DNA from: Leptasterias polaris | Taxonomy: Eukaryota; Echinodermata; Asteroidea; Forcipulatida; Asteriidae | Direction of reading: 5' to 3' | Assembly: GCA_037783415.1 (NCBI GenBank) | Contig: JAZGTN010000069.1 | Location: 1-64,000 of the forward strand | Length of the DNA stretch: 64,000 bases | Shown here: piece after piece, positions 21,128 to 29,859 of the stretch | Layout of the letters: every line of letters begins with the position of its first letter | Numbering within the stretch: position 1 is the first letter of the stretch | The notes under the pieces: model-generated | What the model was told of the DNA's origin: nothing | The model's database searches: none | Seen by the model: only the letters and a program-made list of their open reading frames with translations | Translations under genes and position numbers: made by a program

Positions 21128-22771
21128 GGGAGGTTGGGGATTTCCTCTTATACCTTTTTGACAGCGGCCTCTCGACGGGCACGGTAAAAAATTACCGGTC
21201 GGCCGTCGCCGCAATACATATGGGCTTCCCAGACGGTTCTTCCGTCTCGGATAACCGGGCGATCAGCCAACTGATCAAGGGGATGTTCGTCACTCGTCCC
21301 CCGGTACGCAAACTAGTTCCGTCCTGGGACCTCTTTAGCGTTCTATCGACTTTGGCAAAACACCCCTTCGAACCAATGGACTGTTCCACGCTATTGCAAC
21401 TCTCCATTAAGGTTTCATTCCTGTTGGCGGTTGCTACATCCCGGCGTTGGTGGCTAGCCGAGGCGAACATCGCGCAGGGCCGCGCCTTCCGCCCGCCCCG
21501 TCCGTTAGTGACAGTCACTACCGACGCGTCGCTACACGGATGGGGGGCGACCCTACACCCGAAAGAGGTCGCAGGTGTATGGGGTCCCGAACACCAGTCG
21601 TCCCACATCAACGTCTTGGAAATGTTGGCAGTCTCCAACGCACTGCAACATTTCCAAGCAGACGTCAAAGGACGAGCGGTCCTGGTGAGATGCGACAATG
21701 CCACGGTGGTGGCTTACATCAATCACCAGGGGGGTACTCGGTCGGGCCGGCTGTGTGCACTGACGTGGGTCCTCGTCCTTTGGTGCATACGCCACGAGAT
21801 AGCACTGTCGGCAGTCCACATCGCGGGCATAGAGAACGTCACAGCCGACGCTCTCTCCAGGGGCTGGATCGCCCCGACGGAGTGGTCTCTGCTCCCGCAA
21901 GTGGCCCGGTCGCTCTTCCAACTGATCGACCGGCCCCACGTGGACTTGTTCGCCTCCCATGCGAACAACCAGCTGCCGGTTTACTGCGCAAGGGGTCCAG
22001 ACCCCAACGCGTGGCAGATCGACGCACTGGCAGTGCAGTGGGACGGCCTATTGGCCTATGCGTTCCCGCCCATCTCCCTCATTTCTCGGGTGCTGACCAA
22101 GATCGAGCAGGAGGACTGCCGAGTCCTCCTCATAGCCCCGTTCTGGCCCCGCCAGCCGTGGTTTCCCCGGATCATCAGGCTCCTGGTTCACCGCCCGGTG
22201 ATCCTACCGAGGCGAGCGGATATCCTATATCAGCCCAGCTCGGGGAGGATTCACTCGGCTCCGGGGGATCTTCACCTGACCTGTTGGGTACTATCACGAG
22301 ATCCCTCCGCTCAGCAGGCCTTTCGCGACGGGCTGCGACTGTCGCAGCTCACTCGCGCCGAGCCTCCACCAGAAAGGTATATGAGAGCCGACTACGCCAT
22401 TTCCTTAAATGGTGTAGACGGAAATCCCTCCGTCCCCCCAATACTTCTGTAGGGGAGGTTGGGGATTTCCTCTTATACCTTTTTGACAGCGGCCTCTCGA
22501 CAGGCACGGTAAAAAATTACCGGTCGGTTGTCGCCGCAATACATATGGGCTTCCCAGACGGTTCTTCCGTCTCGGATAACCGGGCGATCAGCCAACTGAT
22601 CAAGGGGATGTTCGTCACTCGTCCCCCGGTACGCAAACTAGTTCCGTCCTGGGACCTCTTTAGCGTTCTATCGACTTTGGCAAAACACCCCTTCGAACCA
22701 ATGGACTGTTCCACGCTATTGCAACTCTCCATTAAGGTTTCATTCCTGTTGGCGGTTGCTACATCCCGGCG
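18797..22771 (+). repeat. 1325-bp tandem triplication inside the DIRS element
   Basis: Units lie at about 18797-20121, 20122-21446 and 21447-22771, each starting TTGGTGGCTAGCCGAGGCG and ending ACATCCCGGCG. The only differences noticed are in unit 3: A at 22502 instead of G, and TT at 22528-22529 instead of CC. Each unit holds RNase H plus the N-terminal half of the recombinase. The junction has only a CG-sized microhomology. The unit ends exactly at the recombinase arginine box. Confidence 0.95.
20122..22452 (+). pseudogene. Chimeric frame: recombinase N-half fused to RNase H (junction 2)
   Basis: Same arrangement as at the first junction. The recombinase N-terminal half of unit 2 runs through the junction at about 21446 into the RNase H of unit 3 and stops at 22452. 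The part before about 20960 reads over RNase H in a non-native frame. It is not expected to be functional. Confidence 0.65.
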
Positions 22772-23330
22772 GCGCAGTGAACTGCACGCTCTGTCAGTAG
22801 AAGCGGGCCACATCCGTTGGGAGCCAGGCGGTGTCCGCCTAATTCCTTCGGCCGGCTTCCTTACAAAGAACCAGTCGGCGTCTTTTACGCCTCCGGACAT
22901 TTTTGTCCCGGACATCAAGTCCTTTTCGTCCGAGTCAGACGACAAATTTTGGTGCCCAGTCCGGGCACTGAAGTGGTATGTACACCGTACGAGATCACTC
23001 CGTACGGACCACCAATTATTTATTACGACAACCCCGCCCTTTCGGCCGGCGTCGCGCGATACCATCGCCCGCTGGATCGTTACAGCTATCCGCTCCGTGC
23101 CGGGCGGCTGGCCAGCAGCCGAGGGTCCCATTCGGGCGCATGAGGTCAGGGGGGTATCCGCCTCTTGGGCCTTTTTTAAGGGTGTGCCTATAGCAGACAT
23201 CACCAAAGCTGCGTGCTGGAAGAGCCCCAACACTTTTTCAGAGCACTACCTGAAGGATGTCCTTCAAGTAGATGGCAGGGCTGGAAGGGAAGTGCTGAAG
23301 GAGGCCAGCCGAGCCTCCCAGAAACACTAA
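21447..23330 (+). CDS. DIRS tyrosine recombinase (third unit, full C-terminus)
   Basis: The recombinase domain occupies about 22290-23330. The N-terminal SAM-like part (RASTRKVYESRLRHFLKWC, LSTGTVKNYRSVVAAI) is followed by the catalytic part. Box I Arg lies in TSRRRSELHALS (about 22766-22790), the HxxR motif is HEVR at 23139-23150, and the likely nucleophile Tyr is in SEHYLKDVL (codon 23247-23249). It ends in ASRASQKH. All catalytic motifs are present, and this is the only complete copy, because units 1 and 2 stop at the arginine box. In family terms the enzyme integrates the circular DNA intermediate without target duplication. The native start is uncertain: upstream sequence in this frame overlaps RNase H in another frame, as is common in DIRS elements. 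Unit 3 carries Val where units 1 and 2 carry Ala (YRSVVAA versus YRSAVAA). Confidence 0.88.
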   Translation: MVASRGEHRAGPRLPPAPSVSDSHYRRVATRMGGDPTPERGRRCMGSRTPVVPHQRLGNVGSLQRTATFPSRRQRTSGPGEMRQCHGGGLHQSPGGYSVGPAVCTDVGPRPLVHTPRDSTVGSPHRGHRERHSRRSLQGLDRPDGVVSAPASGPVALPTDRPAPRGLVRLPCEQPAAGLLRKGSRPQRVADRRTGSAVGRPIGLCVPAHLPHFSGADQDRAGGLPSPPHSPVLAPPAVVSPDHQAPGSPPGDPTEASGYPISAQLGEDSLGSGGSSPDLLGTITRSLRSAGLSRRAATVAAHSRRASTRKVYESRLRHFLKWCRRKSLRPPNTSVGEVGDFLLYLFDSGLSTGTVKNYRSVVAAIHMGFPDGSSVSDNRAISQLIKGMFVTRPPVRKLVPSWDLFSVLSTLAKHPFEPMDCSTLLQLSIKVSFLLAVATSRRRSELHALSVEAGHIRWEPGGVRLIPSAGFLTKNQSASFTPPDIFVPDIKSFSSESDDKFWCPVRALKWYVHRTRSLRTDHQLFITTTPPFRPASRDTIARWIVTAIRSVPGGWPAAEGPIRAHEVRGVSASWAFFKGVPIADITKAACWKSPNTFSEHYLKDVLQVDGRAGREVLKEASRASQKH

Positions 23331-23547
23331 CCGGTGAGTTCACTTCTCATACACATTTTTATGTGCATTTAAAATCTAATGAGGTGTACCCATTATGTTT
23401 TTACTCCCATAACGGCGATACCCTCCTGACTTTGCGCATGAGCTACGGTGCGCTTACGGGGTCTTTTTAGGCACGCCCTGTGTCCTACGCCCCTGTATAG
23501 ACATACGATAGTTCGCGTATACCCACCGCCTATTCGGTGCGAGTCTA

Positions 23548-23646
23548 TGCAATTGTAGTATTCGCTCTACAGGTAAGTAGAGTGAAGTAGACTCCCACCC
23601 CACAGTAGTGTGGGCTGGGTCTACGAACGAATACTTACCTGTAGAG
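23548..23646. repeat. DIRS internal complementary region
   Basis: Bases 23548-23592 are the reverse complement of the left terminus 15263-15307 (45 bases). Bases 23592-23646 are the reverse complement of the right terminus 23837-23891. The meeting point GTAGACTCCCAC equals the inverted circle junction. This is the template feature expected for DIRS circular DNA formation. Confidence 0.92.
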
Positions 23647-23702
23647 CACCCTCCCTCCTTCCCCACTATACTCGATTCTTTGGGTGCTTACGCGTCAAGT
23701 AG

Positions 23703-23850
23703 CGCTCGAGAAAAGAGGAAGCTGACGTAGTGCGCATGTCGCAGGGCGTCGGGGTCGGACACCAGAGGGCGCTATTGTGTGTAAAACTCTTAGCCTTTTG
23801 CCTGCCGGCATAGGGAACAATGCAATTGTAGTATTCGCTCTACAGGTAAG
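23703..23850. repeat. DIRS right inverted terminal repeat
   Basis: Inverted copy of 15277-15428, running CGAGAAAAGAGGAAGCTGAC to GCTCTACAGGTAAG. It includes ACACCAGAGGGCGC (23759-23772). Confidence 0.9.
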
Positions 23851-24019
23851 TATTCGTTCGTAGACCCAGCCCACACTACTGTGGGGTGGGATTTCCCACT
23901 TCCCTTGTGACAAACTTTACTCGTTTGGCCGGAGAGATTTCACACACAAAAATAAAATAAAAATCTTATTTTACTCCCGCCAAAATCCCACTCGACTTTG
24001 GAGCGACTTTTGTTTATCG

Positions 24020-24120
24020 CAATCAACCAATCACAGAACGAGTTCATGTTTGCTACAGCCAATCATTGTTGACGTACAACTTTAGGCTCTGAAAGAAAGT
24101 TTCCACGGTCGCCATTTTGT
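24020..24120 (+). promoter_or_regulatory. Candidate CCAAT promoter in insertion 2
   Basis: Two CCAAT boxes 30 bases apart (CAACCAATCAC at about 24025 and AGCCAATCATT at about 24057) are followed by CGCCATTTTG, a YY1/initiator-like motif, at about 24110. The region precedes an exon-like segment ending in a strong splice donor at 24284. Motif-based inference. Confidence 0.4.
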
Positions 24121-25440
24121 TGTGTGCACATTTTAACGGAACAACGCGACGTTGCACACAAGCACAAAGATTGCAAAATTTCCTGAAGAAACGTGAAGCC
24201 TGAAGCTTCATAACGATCCCCAAAGAATATGTGAGGCCTTCCATGACGAGGAAAAGTTCAAACGAATTTAGGAAACATTTAAAGGTAAGTTTACTTGTGT
24301 GTTTTAATTTTAATAACCGATCAGTGTTGTCTTGTTCGTTGTTTGAGTTTAACAAGCAGAGACATACATTACTGTACGGAGGTACGAGGGATGGTACGGT
24401 ATGTACATGTAACTGTAATGATGTATTTCGACCATAGACCTTCTTCAGCAGAAAGGATATTAATGTTTACTTAAACTTAACCGATTACAAACATTTTCGA
24501 AGAATCATTCGATCAGTTCAGCATGTTCAAAATCAGACTCCAGAGTCCATGAATGAATGATTCAATCAAACTTCATCATAGCCATACCCTCTATAGCTTA
24601 TCTTTACAGTTGGTTGGGTGAAGGTCTATTCAAAGTATAAATTAAAACTGTAAGTACATGTATGCCTACTGTGTGGCTTTGTAGCTCCAAGCCATTGTAT
24701 GCATACAATATATTTGTGTACAAATAATACGGTGTACACGTTCATTTTGAAATCACATATAGAAGAAAAGCCACGTTCGTTGAGATGAATGAAGGGGGTG
24801 TCTGTGGTTGAAAGAAACTGAAAGGTTAATTTTTGTAAACGATTTGAGTTGAGGGCAGAGGGAGCAAGTTTTACATAAAAAAATCTACTAATTTATTTAA
24901 ATACACCCCCAACTCACTGGACTATTATTATTTAATTGTTTGTCTGGTTCATCTACAGAATTAATGCAAAATAAGTCCATAATAGTCGACATACAAACTA
25001 TTTTTATACCACTGTGTGTATTGTAACAATAAAAACACTTTATTATTTCAGATCAACAAAGTTGAAACTGCTGTCAAGATGGATTGGAAGTTCTGTTACC
25101 TATTATAAAGAATACTGAATGAAATTATCTGGAAGAGGAAAACATGAGAAGTTAAACATTGGTAAGTAAATCAGCTTTGCCTTACAGAATATTAGTTTGT
25201 CTTGTGTTCAATTCTGATTGTTTCAGATGATGGGGTTGGGAGCCCAGTGTGTACTGTGATGTTTGTGCTTGCAAGCCCATTTGTATGCATTCTCCTAAGC
25301 ATGTTAGTGGTAATCTGATTCTTTTGTTTTCCCTATACAGGCTGGCGCAGGTGTTAAACAGTTACCTAGAAAGAAAGAAGCTTGCTATACTCAACCAGAT
25401 CGGCCCTGTAGGTGAAGTGGACAATGCTAGTAAATAATTT
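24110..25440 (+). ncRNA. Candidate spliced transcript inside insertion 2
   Basis: Exon 1 would run from about 24110 to 24284 (AAAG|GTAAGT). Exon 2 runs 25052-25161 (TTATTTCAG acceptor, ATTG|GTAAGT donor). Exon 3 begins at 25227 (GTTTCAG) or at 25341 (CCCTATACAG). The only open product is tiny (ATG at 24243, MTRKSSNEFRKHLK, stopping in exon 2). A non-coding RNA or the remnant of an element-encoded gene is therefore more likely than a protein gene. Splice sites were judged by eye. Confidence 0.35.
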
Positions 25441-25455
25441 ATCATTGTATTTTAA

Positions 25456-25983
25456 GAGGAAGGGGAATGACCAATTTAGTATTGTACTCATTTTACAGTA
25501 TAATATAGAGTTCTTATGTGAATTTGATTTGATACCCTTGCACCAGTGCAAAAATCGTCAACATCAAAAACATCTGATGATGACATTCTGAGAAAAATAT
25601 GTCACCACATTTTGATACATGGATGTTTTGGTTTATATGAGACTTCTCTGAGCAAAGTTGTTGTAATTGAACAACTAACGGACCTTTTACATTCCTAGGA
25701 GGACATTTTTGACTGTCAAAATGTCACATTCAAGGCTGTTTTGATTAAGTTCCATTGAAAGTCAGGACTTTAAACCAAAAAGTATATGTACAAAAATGTT
25801 GAGGGCCATTTTTCTCAGAATGATGTCATCAGATGTTTTGGATGTTGACAAATTTTTGCACTTGAATAAAATGGCAATTCACACCATTTTAATTGGAGGT
25901 TATTTTTTCCAAACTCACATGAGGACTCTATTTATGGGAAAATGAGTACAAAACAAAATAGAATTGGTCACTTCCCTTCCTCT
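25456..25983. mobile_element. Foldback MITE with TTAA flanks
   Basis: The outer arms GAGGAAGGGGAATGACC (left) and the inverted GAGGAAGGGAAGTGACC (right) are followed by further inverted blocks, including CAACATC..AACATCTGATGA (25556-25606 against 25812-25858). TTAA stands at 25452-25455 and 25984-25987, so a piggyBac- or Kolobok-like origin fits. No coding capacity. Confidence 0.65.
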
Positions 25984-25989
25984 TTAAGA

Positions 25990-26385
25990 AAATATAGGTC
26001 ATCATTGATGGGCAAAGGAAAGATGAACATTTATTGAGTCAATTGTATCCCTAATCACTGCTAAAGGACATTACCAAAGTTGTCTATTGATTAAAATCCC
26101 TGTAAAATTAAGAGAGTTTTCGATGAACTTGTTTAGCTGGTTACAAGCATTTAGGAGATATAACTTTGATAGAACAACTACTAGTGAGTTTATTAAGCTT
26201 TATGTTACTTGATGTCAATTTTAGGGGAATATGTATGTAGTAATATACCCTTATATTTTTTGTATTTATATTTTTGGCTAATAACACAACTTTATTTTAT
26301 TGTATACTTTTTGGCAGGTATGTACAATCCTGAAGAAGCATGCGATGTAGAGCTTATCGTTCTTCTTCAAAATGTCAAATGTCTA
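25990..26385. other. Interior of insertion 2, no gene seen
   Basis: AT-rich, with short reading frames only. The longest (26209-26445) is hydrophobic, unrecognised and runs into the adjacent MITE. Confidence 0.35.
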
Positions 26386-26389
26386 TTAA

Positions 26390-26566
26390 AGTGTCACTCT
26401 CTTCTTGCTGTGCATGGTTTCGCTGTGCAGGATGTTGACCTTTAACTAAAAAACTTTCATACGTTTTGAAAGTAATACTATCACTATTATCAAAAGACAC
26501 AAAGATGTGTTTCAGGCTGTCAGGGTCCTGAAAATTTGATATAAAGCGTACAATGAGAGTGCCACT
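26390..26566. mobile_element. 177-bp MITE with TTAA duplication
   Basis: The left end AGTGTCACTCTC and inverted right end GAGAGTGCCACT (one mismatch) are directly flanked by TTAA at 26386-26389 and 26567-26570. It is small and non-coding. Confidence 0.7.
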
Positions 26567-26884
26567 TTAATTACCCTTCCCAAAACATTGAAACAACATA
26601 TAGATTAATTTTATTGTTCCTGTTGAAAAAATATATTTAATAAAAGTATGTGCTTCTACAGAAATTTATGTTGTTTCATTTATTTTTGATGTCTTGTTTG
26701 ATTTGTAATATTTTTTGGTCAAGTTGTCATCCATGAGGAAATTCATATTATTTAATTCGATTTATCTTTAATTACAGCTGCAGCAATAATGAACCTCTGT
26801 CACTAGGTTATTGCATTTGAACTAACTTGACAAGATAATTATGCAAATTTATCGTTGGCAAAAGAGTAATCTTTTGAACTCATA
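26567..26884. other. AT-rich interior, no feature seen
   Basis: No reading frame, repeat or motif worth naming was recognised between the MITE and the right sub-terminal repeats. Confidence 0.4.
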
Positions 26885-27181
26885 ATTTCACTCTTTTTAA
26901 GAGGCAGCTTTTTCCTTATGTTCACTCTTTACTAGGAGTGGTTTTTCTTGCCACTCCTTTTCCAACTCCAAATTGAGATAAGTAGCTCTTTTAAGAGTGG
27001 CGGTCACTCTGTAAAAGAGTGATTTTTGTCACTCGTTAATTAGTATAGTTCCACTCTTTGTGGAGTGAATTGAGATCACTCTTTTTTCCCACTCCAAAAA
27101 GAGTTGTCCGCCATATGGCTCCTTGGGAGAGTGGAAAAATCACTCTTTTCGAGTGGTTTTTCACTCTTTTACATTAAGAGA
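26885..27181. repeat. Right sub-terminal CACTC/GAGTG repeats of insertion 2
   Basis: A dense set of CACTCTTTT and AAAGAGTG pentamer cores in both orientations, mirroring the left end at 14878-15110, runs into the right TIR. Confidence 0.8.
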
Positions 27182-27183
27182 GT

Positions 27184-27528
27184 AACACCAGTAAATGCTG
27201 TTGGACCTGGGTTGACAGCAATGTCCATGAAGATTGATATTTCCAATGGTGGGTCATGACCAGGTATTAATAAGCAGGTTAAGCCATGTTTTGACCATTT
27301 TGTAAATGGTCTCTTTGTAGCAAGAAAGCCAGCAGGGCACAAACTTACTGAACATGTAGAAATTCCCCCGAAGATTGGTAGAGGTGTTTTTTTGAAGAAA
27401 TTATTATTCTGGTGACTGGCCCTCTTGTAGAAAGTTGTTTGTGTTGAACATACAGAACAACTTGATAGTAAAACTTCGGAAGCAAAAAGGACTAACAGCA
27501 ATCCGGCGGAAGTCTTTAGTAGTTCCAT
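27184..27528 (-). pseudogene. LINE ORF2, 5' piece with NPGP motif
   Basis: The ATG at 27528 opens a frame reading MELLKTSAGLLLVLF onward. It ends with the hallmark DIAVNPGP just before the insertion boundary at 27184. An N-terminal segment ending in (D/N)xxxNPGP directly ahead of the endonuclease is typical of CR1/L2/Rex-type ORF2 proteins. The frame then continues as TAFTGV and, after insertion 2, as TNTSTKIHC at 14874 downwards. It is the start of the ORF2 copy whose remaining parts lie at 14153-14874 and 690-3211. The hydrophobic first residues are common to this group. No separate ORF1 was identified upstream. Confidence 0.85.
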
Positions 27529-28250
27529 GTTTAATTTAATGCATGTACATGCAATTGCAGATCACAACAAACACACACAAAAACAGTCTTAAGAATCAAT
27601 TTGAAGATTAAAAACACCAACCTGGAGACTACAGCAAACAGGAAACCATAGTTGGAAAAACGGCGAAGAGGGGAAAACAGACAAGGATGACAAGCGATGA
27701 ACATTTTTAAAACAGCAGCACAAAATTTTAAGGAGAGATCAATAGGCCCAAAATATGTTGCCCATATACATTCCCTGAGTAGATATTAGAAAGAAGAAAA
27801 CAAATATTAGAATCTTTAAATACAATTTATTTGTAAAGCTTTCTCACAGCGTCCAATGGTATATTAACCAAAACAAAGGATGAAAAAGGAAATGATTTAA
27901 AAAGTATAACAACATCGATGACTGTGAAAAACAAAACACTGAGATTTTACACATTGTAATTGTTGGCTTGTACACAGTTTTTTATCTGTAAACTTGACCT
28001 TTCAGAACCAGAGATGTGACTTCAAGTGCCAGAGATGAAGCTGTTACAAGTGCAAAGGGAATCATCTCTACTGACACCTATGATGGCTATGATCATGCAA
28101 CGATCATGCAATGATCAGTATTATCAAGACATTTCAGCTGTTCATCTAGCAATCATAAGTGAACAACCAAGTCATCTGCTGTCTTCAATTGTAAGATATT
28201 GTAGATGTGTTTAATAGTTTAATGTTCTGATGTTTTCTGTTCTCGTCGTA
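27529..28250. other. LINE 5' flank, no gene seen
   Basis: AT-rich sequence that may be the LINE 5' untranslated region. Short frames only; no promoter motif was recognised. Confidence 0.35.
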
Positions 28251-28279
28251 TAGTGGGCTGTTTTTTCAGCACTGTACAG

Positions 28280-28845
28280 TTAACGCTTGTAAATAAGTAT
28301 ACCATTTAAGCAAGCACATATCCGTTTTTGGAGATATTTAGTTGGAGATCTTAGAGCCTTGGTGGTGCCTTGATCAAATATGTCGGGCCTCAATTTCAAT
28401 ATGTTGTGGCTTGTTTCGAGATTCGGAATAAATGGTGGTAAAAACGAGGAAAATTCTGATGAATAGTTAAAGGGACGTGGACACTTGCACGTTGCATGTG
28501 GGGTCCTACTCCTGTCAAAGGGTGACAGCTGGTGGTCGATCTTAAAGTTGCTATCGGGCTCATCAGCGGTGTTGGATGGTTGGCCGTTGGGGCTAGTGGA
28601 CCTCGTTACTACAGTAGGGGACTGCCTCAGGGACTGGTTCGCCAAGCTTGGCGTGGCGGACCCGAACCCTTCCTAATCAGGAGGTGCAATGGCCCTGGCG
28701 ATCTGTGTTGGGGCTGGTATCCTGGAACCTGCACGTGGTGGCCCTGCTTTGACAAAGCTTACCAGGATGATATCAGCTAAAAAAGCTGACTGAATTAAAA
28801 TGCTTGCAATGGTGTACTTAAATAAGTTGTTGTTGTTGTTTAGTT
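28280..28845. other. GC-richer island with (GTT)n end, possible retroelement fragment
   Basis: A 121-codon minus frame (28280-28645) and an 82-codon plus frame (28532-28780) overlap. Neither matches a family I recognise. The plus strand ends in ATTAAAATGC...TTAAATAAG followed by (GTT)n at about 28826-28845, like the tail of a LINE or SINE. Alternatively the minus frame could be the decayed upstream part of the split LINE. Unresolved. Confidence 0.3.
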
Positions 28846-29478
28846 GTAAGCTTATGAGTCCATTTTGAGATAACTGTTAATCAGTCACATAACTGAAATG
28901 CACCAAATTAGGTAAACATATCTTTTTGGTAATTGTTGTTAATAATAACACCAACACTTAAAGCACCCTAATAATGCAGGCATGCTCTAAGGTGCCTAAC
29001 ATAATTATACGAAAAATTGTAATAGTTAAAAGCTACACAGGAGGATTTGTTTGAACAAATTATAATAAATTCATAAACTCATTAAACTTTAAGTATAAAG
29101 AGGACAAAATAATTATTGAAGAGTAAAAACAGATTGCAGTAGGTACAGAAACGAGGCTGCTGCGGATGGATTGGAGTGTCAGCCGGTCGGACATAAAGTC
29201 ATTCTGCGTTGAAAAAATTTCGGTCAATACCAAAAGTCTGCGTTTTTGTCACGCATATCGTTGGTCAACAAGGTCTTTGAGAATGCACAGGCAAATGACC
29301 ATTAACAAAGTTCAAAAGTAACAAGAATTTGGCATGTATATAACACTTATATAATGATATTTTAAAAATTAAAATACTGAAATACAAAATGTTATTATTG
29401 AGAAGGCTAGACTGAAAGGGAAAAATAATTGTCATGTAACCAAATAAATTTGGGTTTCAAACAAGGAATTCATAATAC
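28846..29478. other. No feature seen
   Basis: AT-rich intergenic sequence without reading frames, repeats or motifs that I can support. Confidence 0.4.
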
Positions 29479-29482
29479 TTAA

Positions 29483-29849
29483 AGGCATGGACACTTTTGG
29501 TAATTACTCAAAATAATTGTTAGCATAAAAACTTACTTGGTAACGAGCAATGGAGAGCTGTTGAAAGTATAAAACATTGTGAGAAACGGTTCCCTCGGAA
29601 GTAACATAGTTTTTGAGAAAGAGGTAATTTCTCACTCAAATAATAAAAGACTTCTTGCTGAAGCCTTTTATTATGCATCTGAAAGCACACAAAGTAATGC
29701 AACAAGGGTGTTTTTTCTTTCATTATTCTCTTGCAAATTCGATGACCAATTGAGCCCAAATTTTCACAGGTTTGTTATTTTATGCATGTGTTGGGATACA
29801 CCAAGTGAGAATACTGGTCTTCAACAATTACCAAACGTGTCCAGTGCCT
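29483..29849. mobile_element. 367-bp MITE with TTAA duplication (AGGCATGGACAC family)
   Basis: The left TIR AGGCATGGACACTTTTGGT and the inverted right TIR AGGCACTGGACACGTTTGGT are flanked by TTAA at 29479-29482 and 29850-29853. A second copy lies at 42257-42560. The interior carries ACTTACTTGGTAACGAG and TATAAAACATTGTGAGAAACG, shared by both copies. Confidence 0.88.
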
Positions 29850-29859
29850 TTAAGGAAAA

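Larger units (their letters stand above)
15263..23891 (+). mobile_element. DIRS-type tyrosine recombinase retrotransposon, nearly complete
   Basis: The 8.6-kb element has inverted terminal repeats, Gag-like, RT-RNase H and tyrosine recombinase frames in that order, and an internal complementary region near the 3' end. The left terminus GTCTACTTCACTC and the right terminus GTGGGGTGGGA meet as GTGGGAGTCTAC. The reverse complement of that junction is present in the internal complementary region at about 23587-23598, which defines both ends to the base. No target duplication was seen, as usual for DIRS. GC content is clearly higher than in the flanks. A 1325-bp triplication (18797-22771) inflates its length; without the two extra units it would be about 6.0 kb. 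Confidence 0.93.
14875..27183. mobile_element. Giant TIR element with CACTC/GAGTG sub-terminal repeats (insertion 2)
   Basis: The left end ACTCTCTTAATGTAAAAG and following GAGTGAAAA (from 14875) are inverted at the right end (to 27183). Excising the segment rejoins GTTAGT|AACACC and restores the LINE reading G-V-T-N-T-S, so insertion was precise. Any target duplication can be at most AGT, which overlaps the TIR end and cannot be resolved. Without the DIRS retrotransposon inside it, the element is about 3.7 kb. No transposase frame was seen. The layout parallels insertion 1: short TIR, dense palindromic sub-terminal repeats, no clear duplication. Confidence 0.75.

Noticed and set aside
28532..28780. 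82-codon plus frame read as a retroelement C-terminus
   Set aside because: No recognisable LINE motif; kept only as an unassigned island with a (GTT)n end.
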